A stretch of DNA of 64,000 bases from a virus, in the IMG/VR virus record IMGVR_UViG_3300023179_000013, positions 62,001 to 126,000 of that record; one strand, written 5' to 3'. The notes below the pieces were generated by a model, which worked only from the letters and a program-made list of their open reading frames with translations, searched no databases and was not told the origin of the DNA. The translations under genes were made by a program, and so were the position numbers. Positions within the stretch are counted from its first letter, which is position 1. Each line of letters begins with the position of its first letter. Below are positions 8,123 through 18,522 of this stretch, piece after piece.

Positions 8123-11100
8123 ATGGCTGTTAATATTGAATTGAAACGTAGTGCGGTCCCTGGTAAGGTGCCTACCACTAGTTCCCTAAATTTAGGTGAA
8201 ATTGCCATCAACACTTATGATGGTAAAGTATATTTCAAAAAAGACAATGGAACTGCATCCATTGTAGAATTAGCAGCACTTGCCTCTGGTTCTTTACCTC
8301 CAACATCATCATACTCTATTAGCTCATCGTATGCTGTAACAGCATCATACGCTGTTACTTCAACATCGGCTAGCTATGCATTATCATCAAGCTATTCTTT
8401 TAATGCTACTAGTGCATCTTACTCATTAACAGCTACAAGTGCATCATATGCTACTAGTGCATCATACTCTAACACATCATCATATGCCGCTACAGCTACT
8501 AGTGCATCATATTCATTAACAGCTACAAGTGCATCATATGCGGCTACAGCATCATCAGCAGATGATTTTACTGTTAGAGGTACTTTAACGGCTCAAACAA
8601 TTATAGCTCAGTATATTACATCATCTACTGAATATATAACTGGATCAACAAAATTCGGTTCTCAATTATCAAATACACACCAGTTTACTGGATCAGTATC
8701 AATAACTGGTAGTTTAGCTATAAACGGTGTTGATTATGCATCAACATCTGCATCATTTAATACTAGAATTACAAACAATAGTGCTAGTATTGCTGCATTA
8801 TCTGCTTCATTCAATGGATTTAGTGGATCATTTAATACTGGTTCATTTACAGGATCGTTTAATGGTCAATTTATAGGATCATTTAGTGGTTCATTAAACA
8901 ACTTACAAGGCGCACCAACATACATTCCATTCTTTAGCTCATCTCAAGTATTAGCTAATAGTTCAATGTATCAAGTTGGTACATCTAGTATTGCTATTAA
9001 CCAAACAAACATTACAACAGCCAATCCAGAGGCATTGTATGTTTCTCAAACACATCCAACTTCAATAAATGTAATTAGTGGTAAAGGTAACTTAAACAAC
9101 TACTTACAATTAAATATATTTAACACCAATCAAGGAGCTTCAGCTTCATCAGATATAGTTGCTACAGCCAATAATGGTAATGAAACTACCAACTATATTG
9201 ATATGGGTATCAATAGTGAATTGTACAATCAAAACTTTATTGGTGCTGCAAATGATGCTTACCTATATTCTACAGGTAATGATTTGCATATTGGTAATGC
9301 CACATCAAATAAAGCGCTACAATTCTTTGTAGGAGGAACTGATGTTGATGTATATAATAAGCTTCAACTTAATTCTGATAACAGACATAATATGTCTGGT
9401 TCATTAGATGTGAGTGGAAGTATTAAAGCACAAAGCTTTACAGGCTCATTACTTGGAACAGCATCATATGCTGCTAACGCTAATACCGCTTCTTATGCAT
9501 TGAATGCTTCGAATGCTGTTAGCTCATCATTTGCTAGTACAGCATCTTATGTACTACAAGCAGTATCTGCTTCGTTTGCAACACAAGCAGCAAATGCAAC
9601 AAGTGCTTCATTTGCTACTACTGCTTCATATGTACTTCAAGCAGTATCTGCTTCTTATTGGAGTGGTAGCATATTAAATGCAACTAGTGCTTCATTTGCT
9701 TCTACAGCATCGTTTGTAGCAAATGCTCAAACAGCTTCGTTTGTTCAAAATGCTGTTAGTGCATCGTTTGCTTTAACAGCATCCTATGCTAGCAATGTTC
9801 CTGCAACCGCATCTTATGCTTTACAAGCATTAAGTTCATCTTATGCCTTAACAGCATCATATGCTATGAATGGTGGTAGTGGTACTTCATTCCCTTATAC
9901 AGGTAGTGCTATTATAACCGGAAGTTTAGTTGTAACAGGATCTACTACATCAACAGGTGGATTTACAGGATCATTATTAGGAACATCTTCGTTTGCTAAT
10001 AATGCTACTTCAGCATCATATGCTACTACTGCATCTTATGTTTTAAATGCAGTAAGTAGTTCATTTGCCTCAACAGCATCGTTTGTAGCTAATGCTCAAA
10101 CGGCATCATATGTACTTCAAGCAGTATCTGCTTCATTTGCTACTAGTGCTTCACTAGCTCAAACAGCAAGTTACGTATTAAATGCTGTAAGTTCATCATT
10201 TGCAGCTACTGCCTCTAGAGTTAATCAACTTAACCAAGCAGTAGTAATATCTGGGTCTTTAACAGTAACAGGTTCAACTAACTTTGTAGGAGATACAGGC
10301 ACAACACTATTTTCAGCTAATGCTGATACTTTAACATTTACAGGTTCAATCTATACAAGTGGCTCTATTGTTTCAACTGGTAGTTTAAATATTACTAGTA
10401 TAACTAGCTCCTTACTTGGAACTGCATCTTATGCTACTCAAGCATTAACAGCATCAAATGCTAATACTGCTTCTTATATTTTAAATGCAGTAAGTAGTTC
10501 GTTTGCCTCTACTGCTTCGTTTGTAGCTAATGCACAAACTGCTTCTTATGTTTTACAAGCAGTAAGTTCATCATTTGCAACAAGTGCTTCATATGCATTA
10601 AGCTCATCTCAAGCTCAAAATGCTACAAGTGCTTCATTTGCAATAACATCTGTAACAGCATCATACGCTAATAATCTTACAGTAGCAGGTACTTTAACTG
10701 CTCAAACAATTGTAGCACAATATATAACTTCATCTACAGAATACATTACAGGATCTACTCAATTTGGAAGTATTATAACTAATACTCACCAATTTACCGG
10801 TTCAGTAAGTGTAAGTGGATCTTTAGCTGTAAACGGATCAAATGTAATCTTAACAAATCAGACATCGTCAATGTCTGTTGCTACTGCTTCATTTGTTCAA
10901 AATGCAGTTAGCTCATCTTTTGCATCAACAGCATCGTTTGTAGCTAATGCTCAAACAGCATCATATGTCTTACAAGCAGTATCTGCCTCATTTGCTACAT
11001 CTGCTTCTCAAGCTCAAAATGCTACTACAGCATCTTATATACTAAATGCTGTAAGTTCATCATTTGCTAGCACAGCATCATTTGTTCAAAATGCACAAAC

Positions 11101-14100
11101 AGCATCTTATGTTTTAAATGCTGTATCTGCCTCTTATGCATCAAACGCTGACTTATTAGATGGTAAAGACAGTACTATATTTGCTACTACAGGTTCAAAT
11201 ACCTTTATTGGTAATCAAACAGTAACAGGATCACTTATACAAACTGGAAGTTACTATCATGTTGGTGATAGTATTCATACAGGTAGTGTTTATCATAGTG
11301 GTAGTAAGTTTTTAAATGGAGTATTTTCACAAACAGGATCTTTAAGTATAACTGGTTCTACTACTCAAATAGGAAATAATACTTTAGTAGGTAATACTAT
11401 ATTATCAGGTAGTATTATAATTTCAGGTTCAAATACCACTCCTCCAACTCCTACAGTTAAAGTGTATGGAGATATGGAAACAAATGGTGTAATTAAATTT
11501 TTACCAGTTGTTAAAAGTATAGATACTTCAATATCTGCCTCTTACATTTATGTAAGTGGATCTACAAGTGATTTGTATTTTTCTCAAAATGGTAGTGGTT
11601 ATACTAACAATGTTCGCCTTCGCTGGATAGAAGGTAACTTGTATACTGGTTTATTAGGAGGTGGTGTACTAAGCTCCACTCCTGGATCAACAACATTTAA
11701 TTTATCTTCTGGTTCAGGTATTGTAGTAACTTTAAATGCATCTACTGGATCAGCAGATCCATATCCAACAGTCCAATATCTTAACTGGCCAACTTATACA
11801 AGCCAACCAATTATTAACTCTGGTTCGGCTAAAATTACTTATGTTAGTGTAAAATCAGATGGTACTATCAATCAACAAGTAGTACCAATTGGTTCAACAG
11901 ATATTACTCAATATGATACTCAAATTGAAATAGGTGTTGTATTACACTTATCTGATAGTGTATCTACTGGTGTTTATAATGCACCTCAAGTAGCATATGG
12001 ACAAGCTCAACGTACAGATGATTTTATTAGAGCGTTTGGACCAATAAAAATATCAGGACATACTTTACAACCTAGTGGATCAACATTAGGATTGATTAAA
12101 ACAGCAGGTACATCTTACAATAACGGATCTAATTATGTTGTAAATCCAAATCACCCATCTACAGTATCTGATCCGGCGATTACTACAAGTAAAATTTATC
12201 GCTACTATGTTTCAGGATCAACTCCAATAATTGATACTGGAGTTGCAGCTGCTGGTTACACAGTAATTGATCCTTCAAAATATAATAATAACGGTGTTTT
12301 ATCATCTGTAGCAGGTGGTCAGTATACAATCCAAAGAGTATTCTGGATTCCAAATTCACCAACAAACGCATTCTTAGTTTATTATGGTAATGCTGTTTAT
12401 AATAGTGCTGCAAACGCTCAAGCTGCAATTGATACAGAACCATTTACAGAAGCACCTAATACAGCAGCAAATGCTATTTTAGTAGCTTATATTATTGTGT
12501 TAGGTAACGAAACCAACCTAACAAATGCTACCTTTGTACAAGGTGGATTATTTAGATCAATAGCGGGTATAGGAAACAGCAATACATCTCCTGTATCCAA
12601 CACATTAGCAGGTTTATCAGATGTATCTATCGCTAGTAGAACATCAGGCGACTTATTATACTATAACGGTAGCCAATGGGTTAATAGTAAATCATTAACC
12701 GGCAACTATAGTATTACTGGTTCGTTTGCTACAAACGATGGCATTACAGCAGTAACTGTAACAGCAACATCATTTACAGGTTCATTAAGCGGTAGTGCTA
12801 CAAGTGCTTCATTTGCATCAACAGCATCATATGTTCTACAAGCAGTATCTGCTTCATTTGCCTCTACTGCATCATATGTAGCAAATGCTCAAACATCCTC
12901 TTATGTACTAAATGCTGTTAGTTCATCATACGCAGCAACAGCATCTGTTGCTCCATTATATGTACTAACTAGTGCTACATCATCGATGTTAGCTCCATAT
13001 GTTTTAACATCACAGACATCTTCAATGTCTGTATTAAGTTCATCATTTGCTGCAACATCATCATACGCAAACAACTTTACAGTAGCAGGTATTTTAACTG
13101 CTCAAACAATTGTTGTTCAAACAATAACATCCAGTACAGATTATGTAACTGGTTCTAGTCGCTTCGGAAGCACATTAAGTAATACACACCAGTTTACTGG
13201 CTCAGTAAGCATAACTGGAAGTTTAACTTCACCAAACATAACAGGTAGTTTATTTGGAACGGCTAGTTGGGCTAACAATGCTATAACAGCATCATACGTT
13301 TTAAATGCAGTAAGTAGCTCGTTTGCTTCTACAGCATCGTTTGTAGCAAATGCTCAAACAGCATCATACGTTTTAAATGCAGTAAGTAGCTCGTTTGCTT
13401 CTACAGCATCGTTTGTAGCAAATGCTCAAACAGCATCATATGTTTTACAAGCAATAAGTGCTTCATTTGCTTCTACAGCTTCATATGTTAATCCACTTAA
13501 CCAAACAGTACAGATAACTGGATCAATACAAGTAACAGGATCTAAGAGTACATTTATCAATACAGCTGCTAATGATACTGTAGCTGAATTTGTAGCTGGT
13601 GGTTCTACTGGTATAAGATTTAGTAGTGCAACCGTTGGATCTTCTGCTGCAGTGTTTATTCGTCCACAAGATGGATTAATACAAGGACAAAACTACAGCT
13701 ATTTCACAATAACAGGAGCAAGTGCTAAACTTAAATTAAGTACAGACAATTCAGCCAACCCAATAGAAATGCAGGGTGGCAATGTTCTTTTAAATACAAC
13801 CACAGACGCTGGCTTTAGATTAGATGTAAATGGTACCTCTCGCTTCCAAAACAACATGCTTGTAACAGGTTCTGTTACTGCAACTTCATTCACAGGCTCC
13901 TTAAGTGGCAGTGCTACAAGTGCAACAAGTGCTTCGTATGCAGCAACTGCATCATTTGTAACAACAGCTCAAACAGCATCATATGTCTTAAATGCAGTAA
14001 GCTCTTCATTCGCATCAACTGCATCGTTTGTTCAAAATGCAGTATCTGCTTCGTTTGCAACATCTGCAACTAGTGCTCAAACAGCTTCTTATGTTCTAAA

Positions 14101-15988
14101 TGCAGTAAGTGCTTCATTTGCTAGTACTGCCTCATATGTTAATCCGCTTGTACAAAACGTATTAGTAACAGGCTCTCTTACAGTTACAGGAAGTGCATTA
14201 GCTAGCAATCTATATTCCGGTTATACTTTATATATTTCAAGAACAGACCAAGGAGGAATTCCCAACTCAAATTCAGGCTATATAAGATATGGAACTAATA
14301 ATGATTTTCGATTTTATACTCATACAAACGCATTTGCTCCATTAGTAGTTGCAGATGTTGGAGGAGGTTATGATGGATTCTCTAGAGTATTTTTTCCAAG
14401 TTATGGTAATATAGTTATAGGAACTAGTGCAAATAAACCAAATACAACAATATATGGTAATGTAAGTATAGACTCAAATACATTTCCCGGCTATAAACTT
14501 TATGTTTCTGGATCAGGTACTTCTGGCTCACTTAACATAGATGATACACTATATATTAATTCAAGTAGAAATGTATTAATAGGTACTACTACAGACGCTG
14601 GTTATAAGTTAGATGTAAATGGTACTTCTCGTTTTACAAATAACATGCTCGTAACAGGCTCTGTTACAGCAACTTCATTTACCGGTTCTTTAAGCGGTAG
14701 TGCAACTAGCGCTACTAGTGCATCATTTGCATCTACTGCATCATTTGTAACAACAGCACAAACAGCATCATATGTTTTAAATGCAGTATCTGCTTCATTT
14801 GCAACATCTGCAACTACTGCTCAAACAGCATCATATGTTTTAAATGCTATATCTGCTTCATTCGCATCAACAGCATCTAGTGTTAATACATTAAACCAAA
14901 ATGTAATAATAACAGGTAGCTTAACAGTAGGAGCTACTTCAGTTGGAGCAAATGAAAATACATTAATATTAGGACCAGCTCCAGCAGGTGGCGCAGGTGA
15001 AGGTGGACAGTTATTATTACAAGCTAAAGGAGATAGTGGATATACCTCAGCTTCAATGCTTGATAACTGGCAAAACTATACTAGATTATTAAGAGGTAGT
15101 AATCAAAGTAGTGATGCAGTGGTAACTCAATGGAATATGCATACCAAACAGGTATCATTTCCAGCATATAATAGTGTATCAGCATTTGCAGGAACGGCAG
15201 TAGCTAACTTAGCAGTTGATTCGGGTGGTAATATTCTTACAGTATCAACATCAGGAGGAAGTGTTTTTCCTTATACTGGAGTTGCATCTATAAATGGTGG
15301 ATTAATAGTAACCGGTTCTATAACTGCATCTAGTGCTATTCACGCTCAAGCAAATGGTGCAATGTATTTTAGAGGTGGTGATGATGCTGAGTTATGGGAT
15401 ATAAACGTTGCAAATACAGTTGGTGTTTACGGACAACAAGATCAAACAGTAGGCTCTATCAAATTAGGTAGTGGTGGTGGAACAATTTCAGGTAAAAGTG
15501 GAAATATTGGTATTGGTACTATAAATCCAACCTCAGCTTCATTACAAGTAAATGGTAATGTATTTGCTACTTCATTTACTGGTTCATTACTTGGAACAGC
15601 ATCGTTTGCTACTACATCTACAAGTGCTTCATTTGCAGCAACAGCATCGTTTGCGTCTAGTGGATTTACAGTTGGTATATCTCAATTCCAAACAGCAACA
15701 GTAGCATCATCGATTGCCGGTGCAAATAACTTATTTACTACACCAACAGGTTCCTTCACAGGCGCTAAATACTTATATACCGTAACAAGCGGTTCAAACG
15801 CTAGAATGGGTGAAATATTTGCAGTATGGAGTGGTGGTAGTGTTCAATATACTGATATTTCAACATTAGATATTGGAACTACAACAACTGTTACAGCATC
15901 AGTTTCAATAGTAACAGCACAAGCACAATTGAACTTCCAAACCAATACTAGTGGATGGACAATTAAATCACAAGCAACATTTATTTAA
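8123..15988 (+). CDS. Giant repetitive tail fibre protein
   Basis: 2,621 aa. The N-terminus (about residues 1-50, with GEIAINTYDGKVYFKK) is a motif seen at the start of many phage tail fibres. Most of the rest is low complexity, rich in Ser, Ala, Thr and Asn, built from variants of TASYVLNAVSSSFASTASF, with aromatic residues spaced 9, 6 and 9. Non-repetitive islands interrupt it: three copies of a roughly 45-residue module (starting TAQTIVAQYITSS, ending NTHQFTGSVSITGSL), repeated TTDAGYKLDVNGTSRF segments, and a longer unique region at about residues 1110-1500. Such an extended trimeric fibre would reach host surface glycans; receptor identity is unknown. Confidence 0.85.
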   Translation: MAVNIELKRSAVPGKVPTTSSLNLGEIAINTYDGKVYFKKDNGTASIVELAALASGSLPPTSSYSISSSYAVTASYAVTSTSASYALSSSYSFNATSASYSLTATSASYATSASYSNTSSYAATATSASYSLTATSASYAATASSADDFTVRGTLTAQTIIAQYITSSTEYITGSTKFGSQLSNTHQFTGSVSITGSLAINGVDYASTSASFNTRITNNSASIAALSASFNGFSGSFNTGSFTGSFNGQFIGSFSGSLNNLQGAPTYIPFFSSSQVLANSSMYQVGTSSIAINQTNITTANPEALYVSQTHPTSINVISGKGNLNNYLQLNIFNTNQGASASSDIVATANNGNETTNYIDMGINSELYNQNFIGAANDAYLYSTGNDLHIGNATSNKALQFFVGGTDVDVYNKLQLNSDNRHNMSGSLDVSGSIKAQSFTGSLLGTASYAANANTASYALNASNAVSSSFASTASYVLQAVSASFATQAANATSASFATTASYVLQAVSASYWSGSILNATSASFASTASFVANAQTASFVQNAVSASFALTASYASNVPATASYALQALSSSYALTASYAMNGGSGTSFPYTGSAIITGSLVVTGSTTSTGGFTGSLLGTSSFANNATSASYATTASYVLNAVSSSFASTASFVANAQTASYVLQAVSASFATSASLAQTASYVLNAVSSSFAATASRVNQLNQAVVISGSLTVTGSTNFVGDTGTTLFSANADTLTFTGSIYTSGSIVSTGSLNITSITSSLLGTASYATQALTASNANTASYILNAVSSSFASTASFVANAQTASYVLQAVSSSFATSASYALSSSQAQNATSASFAITSVTASYANNLTVAGTLTAQTIVAQYITSSTEYITGSTQFGSIITNTHQFTGSVSVSGSLAVNGSNVILTNQTSSMSVATASFVQNAVSSSFASTASFVANAQTASYVLQAVSASFATSASQAQNATTASYILNAVSSSFASTASFVQNAQTASYVLNAVSASYASNADLLDGKDSTIFATTGSNTFIGNQTVTGSLIQTGSYYHVGDSIHTGSVYHSGSKFLNGVFSQTGSLSITGSTTQIGNNTLVGNTILSGSIIISGSNTTPPTPTVKVYGDMETNGVIKFLPVVKSIDTSISASYIYVSGSTSDLYFSQNGSGYTNNVRLRWIEGNLYTGLLGGGVLSSTPGSTTFNLSSGSGIVVTLNASTGSADPYPTVQYLNWPTYTSQPIINSGSAKITYVSVKSDGTINQQVVPIGSTDITQYDTQIEIGVVLHLSDSVSTGVYNAPQVAYGQAQRTDDFIRAFGPIKISGHTLQPSGSTLGLIKTAGTSYNNGSNYVVNPNHPSTVSDPAITTSKIYRYYVSGSTPIIDTGVAAAGYTVIDPSKYNNNGVLSSVAGGQYTIQRVFWIPNSPTNAFLVYYGNAVYNSAANAQAAIDTEPFTEAPNTAANAILVAYIIVLGNETNLTNATFVQGGLFRSIAGIGNSNTSPVSNTLAGLSDVSIASRTSGDLLYYNGSQWVNSKSLTGNYSITGSFATNDGITAVTVTATSFTGSLSGSATSASFASTASYVLQAVSASFASTASYVANAQTSSYVLNAVSSSYAATASVAPLYVLTSATSSMLAPYVLTSQTSSMSVLSSSFAATSSYANNFTVAGILTAQTIVVQTITSSTDYVTGSSRFGSTLSNTHQFTGSVSITGSLTSPNITGSLFGTASWANNAITASYVLNAVSSSFASTASFVANAQTASYVLNAVSSSFASTASFVANAQTASYVLQAISASFASTASYVNPLNQTVQITGSIQVTGSKSTFINTAANDTVAEFVAGGSTGIRFSSATVGSSAAVFIRPQDGLIQGQNYSYFTITGASAKLKLSTDNSANPIEMQGGNVLLNTTTDAGFRLDVNGTSRFQNNMLVTGSVTATSFTGSLSGSATSATSASYAATASFVTTAQTASYVLNAVSSSFASTASFVQNAVSASFATSATSAQTASYVLNAVSASFASTASYVNPLVQNVLVTGSLTVTGSALASNLYSGYTLYISRTDQGGIPNSNSGYIRYGTNNDFRFYTHTNAFAPLVVADVGGGYDGFSRVFFPSYGNIVIGTSANKPNTTIYGNVSIDSNTFPGYKLYVSGSGTSGSLNIDDTLYINSSRNVLIGTTTDAGYKLDVNGTSRFTNNMLVTGSVTATSFTGSLSGSATSATSASFASTASFVTTAQTASYVLNAVSASFATSATTAQTASYVLNAISASFASTASSVNTLNQNVIITGSLTVGATSVGANENTLILGPAPAGGAGEGGQLLLQAKGDSGYTSASMLDNWQNYTRLLRGSNQSSDAVVTQWNMHTKQVSFPAYNSVSAFAGTAVANLAVDSGGNILTVSTSGGSVFPYTGVASINGGLIVTGSITASSAIHAQANGAMYFRGGDDAELWDINVANTVGVYGQQDQTVGSIKLGSGGGTISGKSGNIGIGTINPTSASLQVNGNVFATSFTGSLLGTASFATTSTSASFAATASFASSGFTVGISQFQTATVASSIAGANNLFTTPTGSFTGAKYLYTVTSGSNARMGEIFAVWSGGSVQYTDISTLDIGTTTTVTASVSIVTAQAQLNFQTNTSGWTIKSQATFI
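13286..13429 (+). repeat. Perfect 72-bp tandem repeat inside fibre gene
   Basis: Two identical 72-bp units (13286-13357 and 13358-13429), each coding for 24 residues, stand head to tail, and a third, diverged unit begins at 13430. The surrounding repeats are similar in protein but differ at many bases, so this exact copy is recent. In-frame gain or loss of such units would change fibre length without breaking the gene. Confidence 0.9.
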
Positions 15989-16000
15989 AAATAAAATAAC

Positions 16001-16186
16001 ATGATTTACGAAGTACAAATGCAATTCATTCCAGGTAACGATCAAATTTGGGTAGCAAGATTAAATCCAAATGATCCAATTTACCAATATGATAATTTTG
16101 CTGATGCACAAGCAAAAGCAACTGAATTGCAAGATGCTGACCCAACAGGAAGACAGTATCGTGTAACACAATTAGCAGCTGAATAA
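16001..16186 (+). CDS. Small fibre-cluster protein, function unknown
   Basis: 61 aa, not recognised. Contains DNFADAQAKATELQDADPTGRQYRV-like sequence typical of small compact phage proteins that read as a single alpha/beta unit. It lies 12 bp after the giant fibre and 1 bp before the first LamG-type gene, so it may be a fibre chaperone or attachment adaptor. That role is inferred from position alone. Confidence 0.6.
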   Translation: MIYEVQMQFIPGNDQIWVARLNPNDPIYQYDNFADAQAKATELQDADPTGRQYRVTQLAAE

Positions 16187-16187
16187 T

Positions 16188-16844
16188 ATGGCTTTTGCAA
16201 ATGGTGGTTCTATAGTAACAAATGGTTTAGTGTTATCACTAGATGCTGCTGATAGGAATAGCTATGTGTCTGGGTCTACTACGTGGAGTGATTTAACTGG
16301 AAATGGAAATAATGGAACATTAACGAATGGACCAACATTTAATACTGGGAGTGGAGGTGCTATTGTGTTTGATGGAAGTAATGATTATTGTATAACAAAT
16401 TATACAAATAATCCTACCTACTTTACTTTTGAGTGTACTTTAAAAGTTAATGATCCTAGCTCAACAAAAGTATTTGTAGGGAAATACAACGGAGCAGGAG
16501 ATGCATATTGGATGGGAGTCTATACCGGTGGGCAGCAATTTATATTTAGCGTAAATAGTGGAGTTTTAAACAGTGGAGTTACTGTTTCAACTTCTCAAAT
16601 ATATACAGTAAGTTGTATAGTAGGTTCTGTAAATCAAGAAATATATGTAAATGGAGCAATAAAAAATTCTACAGGTACAACTACAACTAGCCCTGGAGGA
16701 GGATTAGTTTTAGCAGCCTTTGGAAGTAATTTAGGATTTTACTCCAATATAAACATATACAATTTTAGATTCTATAATCGCGCTCTTAGCGCAACAGAAA
16801 TTGCCCAAAACTACAACGCAACCAAAACCCGATTCGGACTATAA
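16188..16844 (+). CDS. LamG / concanavalin-like lectin domain protein 1
   Basis: 218 aa, almost wholly one jelly-roll lectin-type domain. Typical features: LSLDAADRNSYVSGSTTWSD at the start, GGAIVFDGSNDY near residue 60, an IYVNGAIK strand, and the terminal pattern FYNRALSATEIAQNYNATK. Such domains bind carbohydrate and are common in phage adhesins. It is the first of three tandem paralogues, and a fourth lies at 52097. No signal peptide, so it is probably a virion protein decorating or tipping fibres. The stop overlaps the start of the next copy (TAATG). Confidence 0.82.
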   Translation: MAFANGGSIVTNGLVLSLDAADRNSYVSGSTTWSDLTGNGNNGTLTNGPTFNTGSGGAIVFDGSNDYCITNYTNNPTYFTFECTLKVNDPSSTKVFVGKYNGAGDAYWMGVYTGGQQFIFSVNSGVLNSGVTVSTSQIYTVSCIVGSVNQEIYVNGAIKNSTGTTTTSPGGGLVLAAFGSNLGFYSNINIYNFRFYNRALSATEIAQNYNATKTRFGL

Positions 16845-17515
16845 TGGGAATATCAGGTGGACCAGATATAATCAACGATTCTAGCTTAGTACTAGCATTA
16901 GATGCTAGTGATAGAAATAGCTATGTTAGTGGATCTACTACTTGGTTTGATGTTAGTGGAAATAATAATAGTGGATCCTTAACTAATGGACCTACATTTA
17001 GTAGTGCTGAAGGCGGAAGTATTGTATTTGATGGAACAAATGATTATGCTACAACAAATTATACTGGTCAGCTTCTTGATTTTACTGCTTGTGTTTGGTT
17101 TAAATCAACATCTCCAACAAAGCCATACGAAAGGCTTGTTGATAAAAGTTATCAGAATGGATTTTGGATTGGTAGAAATTCAAGCAATCCCAATAGTTGG
17201 GGAGGTGGAGTAAGGGAATCAGCTTCTCCTTATGGTAGATATATAACTCTCAATGATAATCAATGGCATTTAATAGTTTCTATTAGAAGTGGCACTACTC
17301 ACACTATATATGGAGATGGAATAACAAATAGTGTTTCGGGAACCGTATCAGGAACAGCATTAGATTCAACAGCATTTTATATAGGAGTTGAAAATCCACT
17401 TTTTAATACATATTTGAGAGGTAATATAGCATCGGTTCAGATTTACAACCGCGCCCTCAGCGCCAGCGAAATCCTCCAAAACTACAACGCCCTAAAATCA
17501 CGTTTTAATTTATAA
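16844..17515 (+). CDS. LamG / concanavalin-like lectin domain protein 2
   Basis: 223 aa; same domain as its neighbours (LALDASDRNSYVSGSTTW, EGGSIVFDGTNDY, IYNRALSASEILQNYNALK). The N-terminal 60 residues are very close to copy 1, while the sugar-facing middle is different, as expected for adhesins that diversify specificity. The last 70 bases are richer in C and G than the surroundings, and a 26-nt block near the 3' end is identical to copy 3, suggesting recombination between copies. Confidence 0.82.
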   Translation: MGISGGPDIINDSSLVLALDASDRNSYVSGSTTWFDVSGNNNSGSLTNGPTFSSAEGGSIVFDGTNDYATTNYTGQLLDFTACVWFKSTSPTKPYERLVDKSYQNGFWIGRNSSNPNSWGGGVRESASPYGRYITLNDNQWHLIVSIRSGTTHTIYGDGITNSVSGTVSGTALDSTAFYIGVENPLFNTYLRGNIASVQIYNRALSASEILQNYNALKSRFNL

Positions 17516-17519
17516 AGTT

Positions 17520-18221
17520 ATGGCAACACAATATGCAAATGGAAGAATAGTAACAGATAGTTTACTAGTAGTACTAGATGCTAGTGATAAATTATCTTAC
17601 CCAGGTTCTGGAGCAACGTGGACAGATGTGTCGGGAAATGGCAGAAATGCCACTATAGCAGGGACTGTAACAACAGGAAATAATTTTGGAGGTTATATAG
17701 AAACACCAGCAAACCAAACATCAACGTGTGTTATACTTCCAGAATCAGCTCCACAAGCTTTAACTAATGGACTCATATTTTCAATAGAGTGGTGGTGTAC
17801 AATGAAAGATACTGGAGGTGGAAGATATCAAATGTCAATGGTAAATTCAGGAGGAGGTAATTTATTTATTATAGGAAAAGATGCAAGTACATTTAGTATA
17901 TATGCTGTATCTTTACTAGCAGGAAATGCACCAACTTATACAGTAAATGTTCCTCAACAATTAGTAGTAACATCAGATGGATCAAATCAGCGTTTTTATA
18001 AAAATGGTGTAATAACCGGAACTTGGGGTGCACCATTATCAGAAATAAAAACTACGTGCGGTTGGATTATAGACCAAGAACAAGATGCTTGTAAAGGAGC
18101 ATTTGATCCTAATCAAAATACTTATGGGTGGTGGCATAGTGTTAAAATGTACAATAAAATGCTATCAGCAGCAGAAGTAGCACAAAACTACAACGCCCTA
18201 AAATCACGCTTCGGCTTATAA
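17520..18221 (+). CDS. LamG / concanavalin-like lectin domain protein 3
   Basis: 233 aa; third tandem paralogue. It keeps the frame of the fold (VVLDASDKLSYPGSGATWTD, an IEWWCTMK strand, a RFYKNGVITG strand, and MYNKMLSAAEVAQNYNALK at the end) but the middle is diverged and contains four Cys residues. Probable glycan-binding adhesin. It shares an identical 26-nt stretch (18183-18208) with copy 2 (17477-17502). Confidence 0.8.
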   Translation: MATQYANGRIVTDSLLVVLDASDKLSYPGSGATWTDVSGNGRNATIAGTVTTGNNFGGYIETPANQTSTCVILPESAPQALTNGLIFSIEWWCTMKDTGGGRYQMSMVNSGGGNLFIIGKDASTFSIYAVSLLAGNAPTYTVNVPQQLVVTSDGSNQRFYKNGVITGTWGAPLSEIKTTCGWIIDQEQDACKGAFDPNQNTYGWWHSVKMYNKMLSAAEVAQNYNALKSRFGL

Positions 18222-18232
18222 ACAACAAAAAT

Positions 18233-18499
18233 ATGGAAACACAATTACAAGACTACGAAAATAGAAAATTCATAATCTTTAATGTATCAGAATTACCAAA
18301 CATTGATTTCACACAAGTGTGTGAAACATCAGCTGACACTGTTCGTAAATCAATAGATGGCACCAAAACATTCGTTAAGTGGGATGGTGATATGCCTCAA
18401 TGTGTAGCAGATTTAACCACTAAGGAAGGTCCATACACCTATGATGAAATTCTTACCATTCTTACTACAGAAGAATGGACGTCACCTATGCTTATTTAA
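18233..18499 (+). CDS. Small fibre-cluster protein, function unknown
   Basis: 88 aa, not recognised. It begins METQLQDYENRKFIIFNVSEL and has a mixed alpha/beta composition with an acidic C-terminus (YTYDEILTILTTEEW). It lies between the lectin genes and a late-type promoter. Similar small proteins often accompany phage adhesins as assembly helpers, but nothing in the sequence proves it. Confidence 0.6.
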   Translation: METQLQDYENRKFIIFNVSELPNIDFTQVCETSADTVRKSIDGTKTFVKWDGDMPQCVADLTTKEGPYTYDEILTILTTEEWTSPMLI

Positions 18500-18508
18500 T
18501 ATTTATAT
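18499..18508 (+). promoter_or_regulatory. Late-type promoter motif
   Basis: ATATTTATAT followed by CAAAT, overlapping the stop codon of the preceding gene by one base and 14 nt before the ATG at 18523. It matches the extended form ATATTTATATCAAA seen at 2507, 22091, 28654 and 63716. Confidence 0.6.
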
Positions 18509-18522
18509 CAAATAAATAACAA

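Noticed and set aside
8330-15660. CRISPR-like repeated DNA
   Set aside because: The repeats are in-frame, protein-coding and without unique spacers of fixed length; they belong to the fibre gene.
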